Part shown: in pieces, positions 22,921 to 32,517 of the stretch
Numbering within the stretch: the stretch's first letter is position 1
Layout: the number at the start of each line of letters is the position of its first letter
DNA from: Ephemerocybe angulata
Taxonomy: Eukaryota > Basidiomycota > Agaricomycetes > Agaricales > Psathyrellaceae
Assembly: GCA_013368325.1 (NCBI GenBank)
Contig: JAACJK010000219.1
Span: 62,001 to 126,000 of the forward strand
DNA: 64,000 bases
Direction of reading: 5' to 3'
Position numbers and translations under genes: made by a program
Notes under the pieces: model-generated
What the model saw: only the letters and a program-made list of their open reading frames with translations
What the model was told of the DNA's origin: nothing
The model's database searches: none

Positions 22921-25900
22921 AGCGGGTGCCCGTCCGTGCTGCCGCACGCGTACCCATCGCTATGTGTTCCACCTCCTCCTATGACTCCATCTCATCATGT
23001 ACCATTAGTTCTATTCGTGAAATCGATCCCACTTCAGACCATTTCCGAGTACGAACAACATTGAGAGGTCGCAACAGGAGCACTAGCTCAGCAGCCATGA
23101 TAGATTGTGGGGCTACCGCCCTCTTTCTTGACCACCCCTTTGTCCTAAAGCATCACATCACAACCTTCCCGCTCCGTCACCCCATCCTCCTTCGCAACAT
23201 TGATGGCTCCCCAAACACCGCCGGGGACATCACCCACTTTGCACGTCTTCACCTCACGGTCGGACCCCACAACCGCTGGACAGACTTTCTTGTCACCGAC
23301 CTAGGAGGCGAGAACATCATCCTGGGACTCCCCTGGCTTCGCCAGGTTAACCCAGAGATTGACTGGACAAAGGGTATCGTGCGCATCAACCCCCGAGCCA
23401 CCATCGAGGATGTTCCGGAGGACCCGAACCCGAGCCATGCTCTGGGGGAACCGTCCAACGGATCTATCCTGGAAGAGATCTATGCCTCGAGTGCACCCCC
23501 AGACCCCATCACATCTGTTCCAGAGCTCCTACCTTCACGCCGTCATCCCCGTGCCTCAGTAGAGGAGGTGCCGGAGGAAAGACATCCGTGTTTGGACTTA
23601 GGGGAACCCTCTGACGGAGCGATTCTGGAGGAGATCTACGCCTCCTGGCCCTCGCTCCCCAGCTCTCCAACTCCTGAACCTACCCCACCGTCGCCGCCCC
23701 CTCCTGTGGAAGAGAAGCCCGAAACACCCTTCTGCCGAATCCGTGCTAACCGAACGACTCGACGCCGCTGGCTTCGAGCTGGCATCATCGAGCGCACGGA
23801 TGAGGAACTGTGGTGTTCGGCTGGCTTCACCTACTCCCAGAAGATCGCTGAGGACGCGAAGAAAGGTAAACCGGAGAGAACCCTCGATGAGATCATCCCC
23901 GCCCACTACCGAGAACACGCCGCTGTCTTTTCTGAACAAGAGTCTACTCGCCTGCCGAGCCACAAGGACTGGGATCACGCCATCGAGCTCACGCCTGGTG
24001 CCCCAGCCAACATCCGCACCAAGATCTACCCCATGTCCCTAGATGAACAAGCCGTGCTCGACACGTTCCTCCAGGAGAACCTCGCCAAAGGATACATCTA
24101 GCCCTCCAAGTCGCCCATCTCCTCCCCTGTTTTCTTCATCAAGAAGAAGGACGGAACTCTCCGCTTCATCCAGGACTACCGCCGTCTCAACGAGTACACC
24201 ATCAAGAATCGCTACCCGCTCCCTCTTGTCGCCGACATCATCAGCCGTCTTCGAGGTGCCAAATACTTCACCAAGTTTGACGTCCGCTGGGGATACAACA
24301 ACGTCCACATAAAGGAGGGAGATGAATGGAAAGCTGCGTTCGCTACTAGCCGAGGCCTCTTCGAACCCAAAGTCATGTTTTTCGGTCTAACCAACTCACC
24401 TGCCACATTCCAGGGCCTCATGAACTCGATCTTCTCAGATCTGGTCGCCTCCGGCAAGGTGGCGGTCTACCTCGACGACATCCTCATCTTCACCATGGAC
24501 CTGGAAGAACACCGCCGCATCACCCATGAAGTCCTTCGTCGTCTCCGACAGCACGACCTCTACCTGCGTCCTGAGAAGTGTGAGTTTGAGAAGGAGGAGA
24601 TCGAGTATCTGGGTATGGTTATCCGAGAGGGAGAGGTGAGCATGGACCCCGCCAAGGTCCAAGCCGTCCGTGGCTGGCCTGTACCGCGCAACGTCCGCGA
24701 AGTCCGAGGATTCCTGGGCTTCGCCAACTTCTACCGCCGCTTCATCAAGGACTTCTCCAAGGTGGCTCGCCCCCTCCATGACCTCACCAAGAAGAACACC
24801 CTGTTCGAATGGACTGACGAGCGTCAGCAAGCCTTCGAAACCCTCTGTGACGCCTTCATCTCTGCCCCTGTCCTCGCCCTCTGGGATCCTGACCGCCCCA
24901 CTCGCATCGAAGTCGACGCCTCTGGCTTTGCCACCGGAGGTTCCCTTCTTCAGCAAGCTGCCGATGGCGCCTGGCACCCTGTTGCCTTCCGATCAGCGTC
25001 CATGGACCCAGCTCAGCGAAACTACGAGATCTACAACCGGGAGATGCTAGCCATCATCGAAGCCCTCAAGGACTGGCGCCCGTTCCTGGAAGGTCTCCCT
25101 GACACCTTCGGGATCGTAACTGATCATGCTAACCTGAAGTATTGGCGCACTGCCCAAGATCTGGCACGACGACAGGCGAGATGGGCTCTATACCTCTCTC
25201 GCTTCGACTTCCGTCTCGAACACCGCCCGGGTGCTGCTAACACCCAAGCTGACCCCCTCTCGCGCATGCCCCATCATCATGTCTCAGACTCTGACAATAA
25301 CACCCAACGCACGGTTCTCCGCCCTGAACACTTCGCCAAACTCGCTGCTGCTTCCCATTTCACTAATCCCCTGGAAGACCGAATTCGTCGCGCGAGTGCA
25401 CGCGAATCTGTGGTCTTGGGAGGGCTAGAGAAGCTGCGCAAGTTCGGACCCCAGAAACTCGTCAACGGGTTGACAGAGTGGACAGAGGAGAACGGGTTAG
25501 TACGGTTCAGAGGCAAGGTATACGTCCCAGCAGACGATGAGCTCCGGCGAGAGGTGGTGAAGCAGTGCCACGACGACCCCACTTCAGGCCATCCTGGGAA
25601 CCATGCAACCCTCGAACGGGTCGAGCGGTTGTACTGGTGGCCCACGATGCACGCTTTTGTGAAGAAGTACGTCGAAGGCTGCGATCTCTGTGCTCGACGC
25701 AAGCATGCCCAACACCCTCGTGCCCTCACCCAGCCCATGGACGTCCCTGAAGGCCCTTGGGAGGCTGTTGGAGTTGACCTCATCACACAGCTACCACCTG
25801 CCCACGGTTTCGACGCAGTCATCGTCTTCACCGACTTCTTCACCAAGCAGATCCACGCACTCCCCTGTTCCTCCACCATCTCGACTGAAGGAGTCGTCGA

Positions 25901-27276
25901 CATCTACTACCGAGAGATCTTCCGCCTCCATGGTTTGCCCCTTCGTTTCATCAGCGACCGAGGGCCCCAGTTCGCCTCCAACGTCATGCGCACCCTCCTC
26001 CAACGTCTCGGGATTGGATCCAACCTCACAACAGCATACCACCCTCAGGCCAACGGCCAGACTGAGCGCGCAAACCAGGAAGTCGAGAAGCACCTTCGCT
26101 TCTATGTCAGTCGACGACAAGACGATTGGGACCAGCACCTCCCCATGGCTGAGTTCGTCATCAACTCCCGCATTCACTCTGCTCATAATCGCTCCCCCTT
26201 CGAGGTCATCTACGGCTACTCCCCCCACTTCAACATTCCCATTGGCGCTACCACCGGTGTCCGTGGTGTTGATGAACGCATTCGCAAGGGTGGTCTGGTC
26301 TTTATCAAAGAGACCTAGGGTCAGAAAATCTGGTAAGGCCTGGCTGGGCTGGACTAACTAACTACGTAAGCGCCAAGACCACCAAAAAAGGCAATTCTAT
26401 TACATAATTCTGCGATCCGCGTGATCTATCGGCCAATCCCGCTCAGTCCGGGCACTTGCAGATTCAACTGGAGCTCAGCAGAAGTGATATCTGATATATA
26501 ATAACCAATATTTTCGCTGAAAAAGGGGTATAACATATCTGTATTACATCTGTATAACTATATAAATAGTCAAAGGACACTATGGAAGCCCAAAATGGCC
26601 TAAAATACCCCAATTTTAGGGTTTCAAAGGGGGGGTCCAACAAATTTTTTCCAGCCTGGCGGCTGGACTAACTAAGTAACGTCCGGTCAGAAATTTAAAG
26701 ACCAGGCCACCCTTGCGCATTCGGGACCTCCTTGACACCCGAAAGGACGTTGAAGCAGCCTTACGGATGGAGAAAGCCCGCCAGAAGACAACCTTCGAAG
26801 CTGGGAAGCGGACAGCACACGCCTTCGTCGTAGGCGACTACGTCTGGCTCAGCGCCAAGAACATCAACATCAAGGTGCCCACTCGAAAGCTTGGAGACTT
26901 CCAGCTCGGCCCCTACAAGGTCCTCGAGAAGGTCGGCGACCTTGACTACCGTCTCGCACTCCCTCAGTCCCTATCCCGTCTCCATCCTGTCTTCCACGTC
27001 GATAAGCTTAGTCCCTGGAAAGGGAACGACACCAATGGCATCCTACCTCCCCCACCAGAGCCTGTTGAACTCGAGGACGGGACAGAGTTTGAAGTCCAGG
27101 ACGTTCTGGACAGTAGGGAGGTCAAGCGCGGACGAAAGCGCTGGGTCGAATACCTCATCAGCTGGAAGGGCTACAACGACAGCGAGAACTCTTGGGAACC
27201 CCTCGCCAACCTTGGGAACGCAGCTGAAGCCGTTGCGGAGTTCCACCTTCGACACCCCACGGCACCCCGACCATAG
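22917..27276 (+). pseudogene. retrotransposon Pol, broken by a TAG and a MITE
   Basis: Frame 22917-24101 codes the aspartic protease (MIDCGATALFLDHPF). It ends at a TAG (24099-24101), after which the same frame codes reverse transcriptase (DYRRLNEYTIKNRYPLPL; YLDDILIF), RNase H (EVDASGFATGGSLL) and integrase (HDDPTSGHPGNHATLERV; CDLCARRKHA; AYHPQANGQTERANQEVE). At 26285 the MITE interrupts. After it, from 26716, the frame resumes with the integrase C-terminus and a chromodomain ([20 protein letters not shown]). The MITE plus its duplication adds 439 bases, so it also shifts the frame. The protease reads DCGA rather than the usual D-S/T-G. Two independent lesions mean this copy cannot make full Pol. 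Confidence 0.92.
26285..26715. mobile_element. hAT-type MITE inside pol
   Basis: 431 bases with imperfect terminal inverted repeats: CAAGGGTGGTCTGGTCTTTA at the left, and the right end read in reverse starts CAAGGGTGGCCTGGTCTTTA. Inner parts also pair (GGACTAACTAAC versus GTTAGTCC). It is flanked by the 8-base direct repeat CGCATTCG (26277-26284 and 26716-26723). Eight-base duplications and CAAGGG-like ends are hAT hallmarks. It has no coding capacity, so it needed a transposase in trans. Confidence 0.93.
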
Positions 27277-27310
27277 TCATCGAGGACGATGAGTTCTAGG
27301 AGGGGGGTAA

Positions 27311-27860
27311 TGTCGTGAACACCGGTCAGCCTACCTATTTTCTCTTCTTTTCCTTTCACTTCCTCCTTTACTATTCATTCGTGCGCATTCCTGCACACTC
27401 TTGCACACCTTTGCACATCCTTGCACACCTTCACACTGCCTTCGCTCTTCTGAGCCTTCCCCTCACTTCATGCACAGCATGTTCGTGCTTCTTATTCTCG
27501 TGCACAGCACGTTCACACCTTGTTCACACCTTTGTTCTCAGGCGCACTGCCCGCGCGCTGCCTTTTAGTCATATCGACTCATATGGACTCTATTGTTCTT
27601 TGGATCATTCTATTGTTCTATTTTCATTCGAGATCATCTGGACACATATATACTCGTAGCTACTCGTTCATTATTCCCCACTTGATCTCTTTGACTATAC
27701 AGGTACATAGTCGCTTTGCTCCTATTCCCTGTATCCTATTTACCTTTGACTATACAGCTCTTGTATCTGCATCGCTGCTCATCGCTCGTCCGACCTCTGC
27801 TCCTCTGCTCTCTGCTCTCTGCTCGTCGCTCGTCCGACATCAGCCGGCGTCTTCGCCACA
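27311..27860 (+). repeat. 3' LTR
   Basis: Identical over 550 bases to 20651-21200 and followed by the CATAT duplication at 27861-27865. Confidence 0.95.
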
Positions 27861-27865
27861 CATAT

Positions 27866-28092
27866 GCTCTCCTGTTTAGATTGCATGTAGGCTGTCAGTT
27901 CGGGGTTCGGGACTCGGTACGCTCAGGGTCAAAGCGCTAGCATTGAGTGAATCGCAACATGATCGGGACACGTCCTGCAATAGGGGCAAGACTCCACAAT
28001 CGTACTGAGTCTCAGCCAAGCGCGTAGCACCCTCGAGTCACCATCTACCAGCACGGTACAAGCCCTCACACACGCCTACCTTTTCTGTTAGC
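27866..28092 (+). other. 5' flank of the recombinase gene
   Basis: About 230 bases of element sequence continuing from the retrotransposon target site. One run of C differs from the right copy (three here after GTAGCA, five there). It probably holds the promoter of the recombinase; nothing more specific is seen. Confidence 0.4.
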
Positions 28093-30791
28093 ATGGGCGT
28101 TTCCTCTCTTCAGTCTACGGCACGCCAAGGCGGGCGCGGGAAGAAGCGCGTCCAGGAAAAGGTGATCCCATCATACACAGACGCGGAGCGCGGCACCTAC
28201 GACGCAGCCAAGAAAGCTTCCAAAGCGAAGACAACTCTCAACAAGTATAGCCTCTATTGGAGTCAACTATTAACCTGGGTAGACCAGGTATCATCTGCAG
28301 AGAATGCGAAGGCCAAAGCATTCTCTTCTCGCCAGGATGAGGCTGCATCAAATCCCGCCGAAGACCCGGACAACGACATTGATGACGAGTTGGACCCTAG
28401 TGCAGCTGAAATGCCCGAGGACTTTGAGAAGACTGCAATGGATGCCAGGTTTCCTACATGCCTCATTGACGAGCCTACTGAGTGCACCACAACGGCGATG
28501 GCAATGTTTTTATGGGACAAAGTATATCTCGGAAAGCTGAGCGTGAGCACAGCTGATCAGATTGCTGCGTCTTTTATTGCTGAGTATGATGCACGGTGAG
28601 TCCAATGTGCTATCTTATCTTCTCACCTAATTTTTGAGGACATAGATCAACACCCCATGGGTTCATATACAAAGGAACCTGGCGCTTTGATGAATTTGCT
28701 CGGGCGTTCCGAGGGAACCCCGGCTGCAGTGACCGTGTTAAGCAAGTGCTGAATGCTATCAAGAAGAGAGAAGATCAGCCTGTGCGGAAGCACTCTCGTG
28801 CCATGTCCTACGACGACATGGTGGCCATTCATGATACCATCAAATCCACTTGCCCCCCTCCTGATCTCGTCGACAAGCCATCCCTGGCCAAATGAGGGGA
28901 ATATCTTTATTACTCGGCCTTCTCGGCTTTGGGGTTTGTAATTTGGACAAGGTATGTCCCCGACCGTGCTCAGATATGTTGGCTAAAGGATGTGTATTTA
29001 CCAAATATTCATGTACTAGGAATAACGAAGCCCGTAAGCTGCAGCTCAAGCACCTCGACTTCAACCCGCCAGCAAAGCGGTGCTCGAATGGCAGACTGTG
29101 TGAGCGCATCGTTGTCAATTTACGATTCAGGAAGAATTGGCAGAGGAAGTTGGATAGTGAGGAGCTCGGAGTGGAAGGTAAGCGCCCGCCACCAAGACTT
29201 CGTGATGTTATTGTCTGCAATTGTACTAACGACTTTGTATAGGCCATGTTTACAATGTCTATCGGCACCCAAACAAGCCGGCCATAGATCTCTTCCACCA
29301 CCTCACTGAATGGAAGGAGTACTATGCGAAACACCTCCTCCGTCGCCCACTCGAAGATGAAGACTATCTATTCCCTGCCATCAACTTTCACAACCTCACC
29401 ATAAATCCCGACACACCAGTTACCCGCCAAGCTGTTGACAAATTAATCAAAGAAATGGCTGCAGCTGCCGGACTACCAAAGCCTGACGCGTACACAACTC
29501 ACTGTTTTCGCCGGGGAGGCGCTCAATATAGGTTTATGTTTGCACCGATCGGAGAACGGTGGACAATGGCACGCATCCGATGGTGGGGAGGGTGGGCTGA
29601 AAATGAAACAGTACGTGTTCTTAGCCAGGGTTCAATCAGGCGAGTTGGACTAACTCACGAAACTTATCTTAGGGTGATACACTGATACATTACCTCCTCG
29701 ATGAGCTTCACGCCTACGAGGAGGATCATTCCGATGCACTTTGCCCAATTGACGAGTCGGCCAATCGCTCGCATATGGGCGAAGACCGCCTCCTCCGCCC
29801 GTTCACAGCTGCAGATGGGCAGGCTCTCACTAAACAGTGCAGCGAGCACATCTCGAAGGAGTTTTCTCTGCTAAAGGAGTCTATATCTGAGTGCATGGTT
29901 GAGTATCTAAAGGTTGGTGTGAATACCACGCAGCAGTACTACATGCTGGATGGTGCAACACATCGCCCTTGCCACTGCGCACATGGTCAGTAAAGATTTC
30001 CTTCATTCTCTCAATGCATTCAAGTTGCTTACTTATTCAACCTCAGACGCATCCTGCATGAGTGCCGCCGCCATCGCGCCACATGTGCCGTACATGCCCT
30101 ATCACCCCCCTACGCAATCCGCACCCACTCCTCACTACCAGCTCGGTGGTATCGCATTTACTAGCGACCAGCATTCAATTGCGCCCCAACAGCACAGTGT
30201 AAGCCAAACACTTTGGCCACCAGCTTCTACCAATCAGCAGCCGGCTTATTACCATAATCCTGGCTTTCGCCCACCCCGATCCACCCCTCCTGTTCGCTTC
30301 CAGCCTATTATACGGCCACCTTCAACTTCATCGGCACCTCCCAATCCGTTGCCCATGCCGTCGGGTCCCAGGTGCTGCGTTCCGAAGATACCGCGCTCCG
30401 CCGGCCCAAACGCGGTGAAAATCATCTTGAAGGACTGGGAGACGCCTCAGCCCGGTCGGTGTCCTGTGCCAATGAAAGACTGGGATAAATCTTGGTACGA
30501 GGAGAACAATCAGGCATCGGCGTACCACATTCGTCGAGTTATTGCGACAGAGTACATTGACAGGTGCGTTAACCGTTGTTCCTTGGTTACTCAATTTAAA
30601 CCTTGATATTCAGATTCAAACGGAACGAAGAAGAGTTCAGGAAGGCGTACCCAGATCATACGCGTGGTATGACACCTCTCTTCAAGGCAATAGTCGAAGC
30701 GCGTCAATCTAGAGATGAGGCCAAAACAAGGGCGAAGAAACATAAGTTCACGACCGGTGCAGGTTGCGGCAACGCTGACCCCAACTCGTAG
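28093..30791 (+). pseudogene. tyrosine recombinase with GCR1_C-like tail (Crypton type), in-frame TGA, left copy
   Basis: Seven exons (28093-28595, 28646-28951, 29020-29177, 29243-29610, 29673-29985, 30047-30563, 30614-30791) join in phase to 781 codons. Catalytic residues fit the tyrosine recombinase set: R270 (WTRNNEARKLQLKHLDF), H409 and R412 (THCFRRGG), W440 (RWWGGWAEN) and Tyr nucleophile Y452 (TLIHYLLDEL). A Pro-rich linker leads to a C-terminal domain (NAVKIILKDWETPQPG; WYEENNQASAYHIRR) resembling GCR1_C, the DNA-binding domain of fungal Cryptons. Codon 251 is TGA (28893-28895) inside LAK-stop-GEYLYYS, where Trp would fit; no intron of normal size removes it. The same TGA is in the right copy. 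The stop precedes every catalytic residue, so the enzyme needs read-through or a helper copy. Confidence 0.82.
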
Positions 30792-31296
30792 ACTCACCTT
30801 GGGCCACAGCTGGTTGTCCGACCGGTATGCGCTGACGTGCTTTCTTTCTTGTAGTAGTTAGATATTGCAATAGAACTTGCACGCGCAGCATAGAACATGG
30901 CACAGTGGTGGGCCGAGCTGTGGCCTCCTAGACAAGAACGGAAACCATGCTCGAAGCCGATGCACTGGGACCTCTGGGTTAGATCCCTATGTGCATCCGC
31001 TGCGAGCATGACGCCGAGTTCAAGAAAGAGGCCACTATAGCTTATACATTCAAGAAAATACACAACGCACCAAAAGCACATGCAGATGCATGCAGCATTG
31101 AGACCGATATCATGGAAGGGTGTGTATTGCGGGTGGGCATTCAGCGAGCAATGGTGGGTCATATTCCAGGTCCGAGCTCTACATATAAAATGGTCTACAT
31201 GTTCCTGAACGGTTTTTTTAGCATTCAGTGCAGGTGGCATATGCAATCCCTGACTCACCGGTAGATAGGATGAATAATTTTGAGATTTATGAGGCC
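30792..31296. other. convergent 3' region of recombinase and small gene
   Basis: Between the recombinase stop and the probable stop of the minus-strand small gene. Open frames exist on both strands (for example 30794-31339 minus) but show no family pattern or intron logic, so I do not call them genes. Confidence 0.35.
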
Positions 31297-31892
31297 CTAA
31301 GCGAGATGAACCTGCCAAGTTTTCAAAATCCGTTGTCACGGTTGCAACAGACAGAAATGGTTAGCAACGTTCGGCATGTATGATACAAGGAAAGATGTGT
31401 GCGTACCTTTGTATGAGCCCCCCGGTTAGTGTTCAGCTGGTGGGCAAGGCGCAACTTCCAACCTTGCAAATGATAGTGGTACACGGAATCCGGATGCACC
31501 ATCCACCAGTGCGTCTGCTCGCTGATCTCATTGCACGTTCCCTGCAGCCCGGCAGCCCAAATGTCACCCGAAATGGCCAAAGCGCACACAAGGCATCTCT
31601 ATGGCAGGCTTCTGGTGACCCGAGGTTGGGTTTGTGGGTTCCTAATAGAATTGAATAGAATCCTGGGTTCAAGGGAAAACTCACCATGGTCGAGATACCC
31701 CAAGTCCGCCGTCCATGACCCATCATCACCATGGCCCATCCTCCCTCTGAGCACCTTGAGTATCCTGTGTAGAGGAGATTCCGGCGAGTACACGAAAGCG
31801 GGAGGAGAGAACGCGTCGTTAATTGACGCGTTCGCGAAAAGGGAGCGAGATGATTGCCAATTCTCTGCCAGGCTGGCAGAGATCTTATGCAC
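31297..31892 (-). CDS. small protein of unknown function in the mobile element, left copy
   Basis: From ATG 31892 the first exon codes MHKISASLAENWQSSRSLFA and runs to GSWTADLG. A second exon has good protein character (SGDIWAAGLQGTCNEISEQT, HWWMVHPDSVYHYH, QGWKLRLAHQLNTNRGAHTK), followed by an intron (GTACGC...GCAG) and a last short exon ending at the stop at 31297. The join between exons 1 and 2 is uncertain; GTATCT...GAG gives a phase match. The protein would be about 150 residues, with no signal peptide or membrane segment. I do not recognise it. It is convergent with the recombinase and identical in the other element copy. Confidence 0.45.
31863..31881. repeat. subterminal inverted repeat
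   Basis: CTCTGCCAG and CTGGCAGAG pair around one central base, about 200 bases from the element end. The following 31895-31945 has repeated TAGATTA units, including GATAAGTAG, which resembles the element terminus GGATAAGT. These could be recombinase-binding sites; that is inference. Confidence 0.5.
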
Positions 31893-32078
31893 GTGATAGA
31901 TTAGATAAGTAGATTAGATTACATCAGTGATTAGATTGCCACCGAGGCTCCCAAATCGGGATGGCAAACGTCATCGCCCAGGGTCCCGACCAGCGGCGTT
32001 CCAGCCGGACGTGCCGGTGGTAGGCGCGGTGATGGCTGCCAAACCGAGCACCAGCCGCCTAAAATCTCGCGGATAAGT

Positions 32079-32517
32079 GCTGAGGGCTCTTTCGGAGTCG
32101 CCAATGTGTGTCCTTGTTAGGACTGGATAGGTTTCGGGCCGGTGCGAAATTCTGGATGGGTCCGCGCAGCGGGCGCCTAAATAAGAGAAGCAAAAGAAAG
32201 GAAAACGGCAGCGCCCTACGCGCCCTACTGGGGCGAAGGTACTTGCTCAACTGAGGAATTTGAGACCTCTCATCTCCAGCGAGCGCTTCTAGGCCTCGCG
32301 ATCCCGATTTCCCCCGCGCTGTGGCTGCTTAAAGCCATCGTCAAACTCGTTCAGACTGTCACTGATGCGAACAACATATTTCGGGTTGAGTAGGTATTCA
32401 AAGGAGACAGCTCCATCTGACATGCTAGTAAATATATGGTACAAGTATAGCACGTATAGCTTGGGGTTCAGAGAACATTCGCGCAAACTTTCGAAGCAAT
32501 CAAAGCACCATTCGAGG
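32079..32517. other. 3' flank of A4 and host flank of the left element
   Basis: Host sequence between the left element and gene A4. Bases 32350-32517 resemble, in reverse, the 3' flank of A6 (62756-62945), so they belong to the F-box/MYND unit. No gene. Confidence 0.45.

Larger units (their letters stand above)
20651..27860 (+). mobile_element. Ty3/gypsy LTR retrotransposon with chromodomain, inserted in the left element
   Basis: A 7210-base element with identical 550-base LTRs (TG...CA), 5-base target duplication CATAT, gag and pol. Domain order is protease, reverse transcriptase, RNase H, integrase and a C-terminal chromodomain, typical of Ty3/gypsy chromoviruses. A polypurine tract (AGGAGGGGGG near 27299) precedes the 3' LTR. 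It is absent from the otherwise identical right copy, so it arrived after the two copies separated. Pol is broken by a TAG and a nested MITE, so this copy is not autonomous. Confidence 0.95.
17501..32078 (+). mobile_element. Crypton-like tyrosine-recombinase element with nuclease gene, left copy
   Basis: One of two nearly identical copies in opposite orientation; the other is 35015-42375. Without the nested retrotransposon it is about 7.36 kb. Homology between copies starts at GAAAGTACC (17501) and stops after GGATAAGT (32078). The flanks outside are unrelated. AAGT is present at both ends (17503-17506 and 32075-32078), the short direct repeat expected of recombinase-based integration; there are no terminal inverted repeats. 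Cargo in order: hairpin, XPG-type nuclease (+), tyrosine recombinase with GCR1_C-like tail (+), small gene on the minus strand. A Ty3/gypsy element sits between nuclease and recombinase genes. Crypton classification rests on the recombinase plus GCR1_C-like tail. Confidence 0.85.

Noticed and set aside
17501..32078. Starship-type giant element
   Set aside because: The recombinase has a C-terminal GCR1_C-like tail and the element is only 7.4 kb. I see none of the usual Starship captain layout or cargo set.
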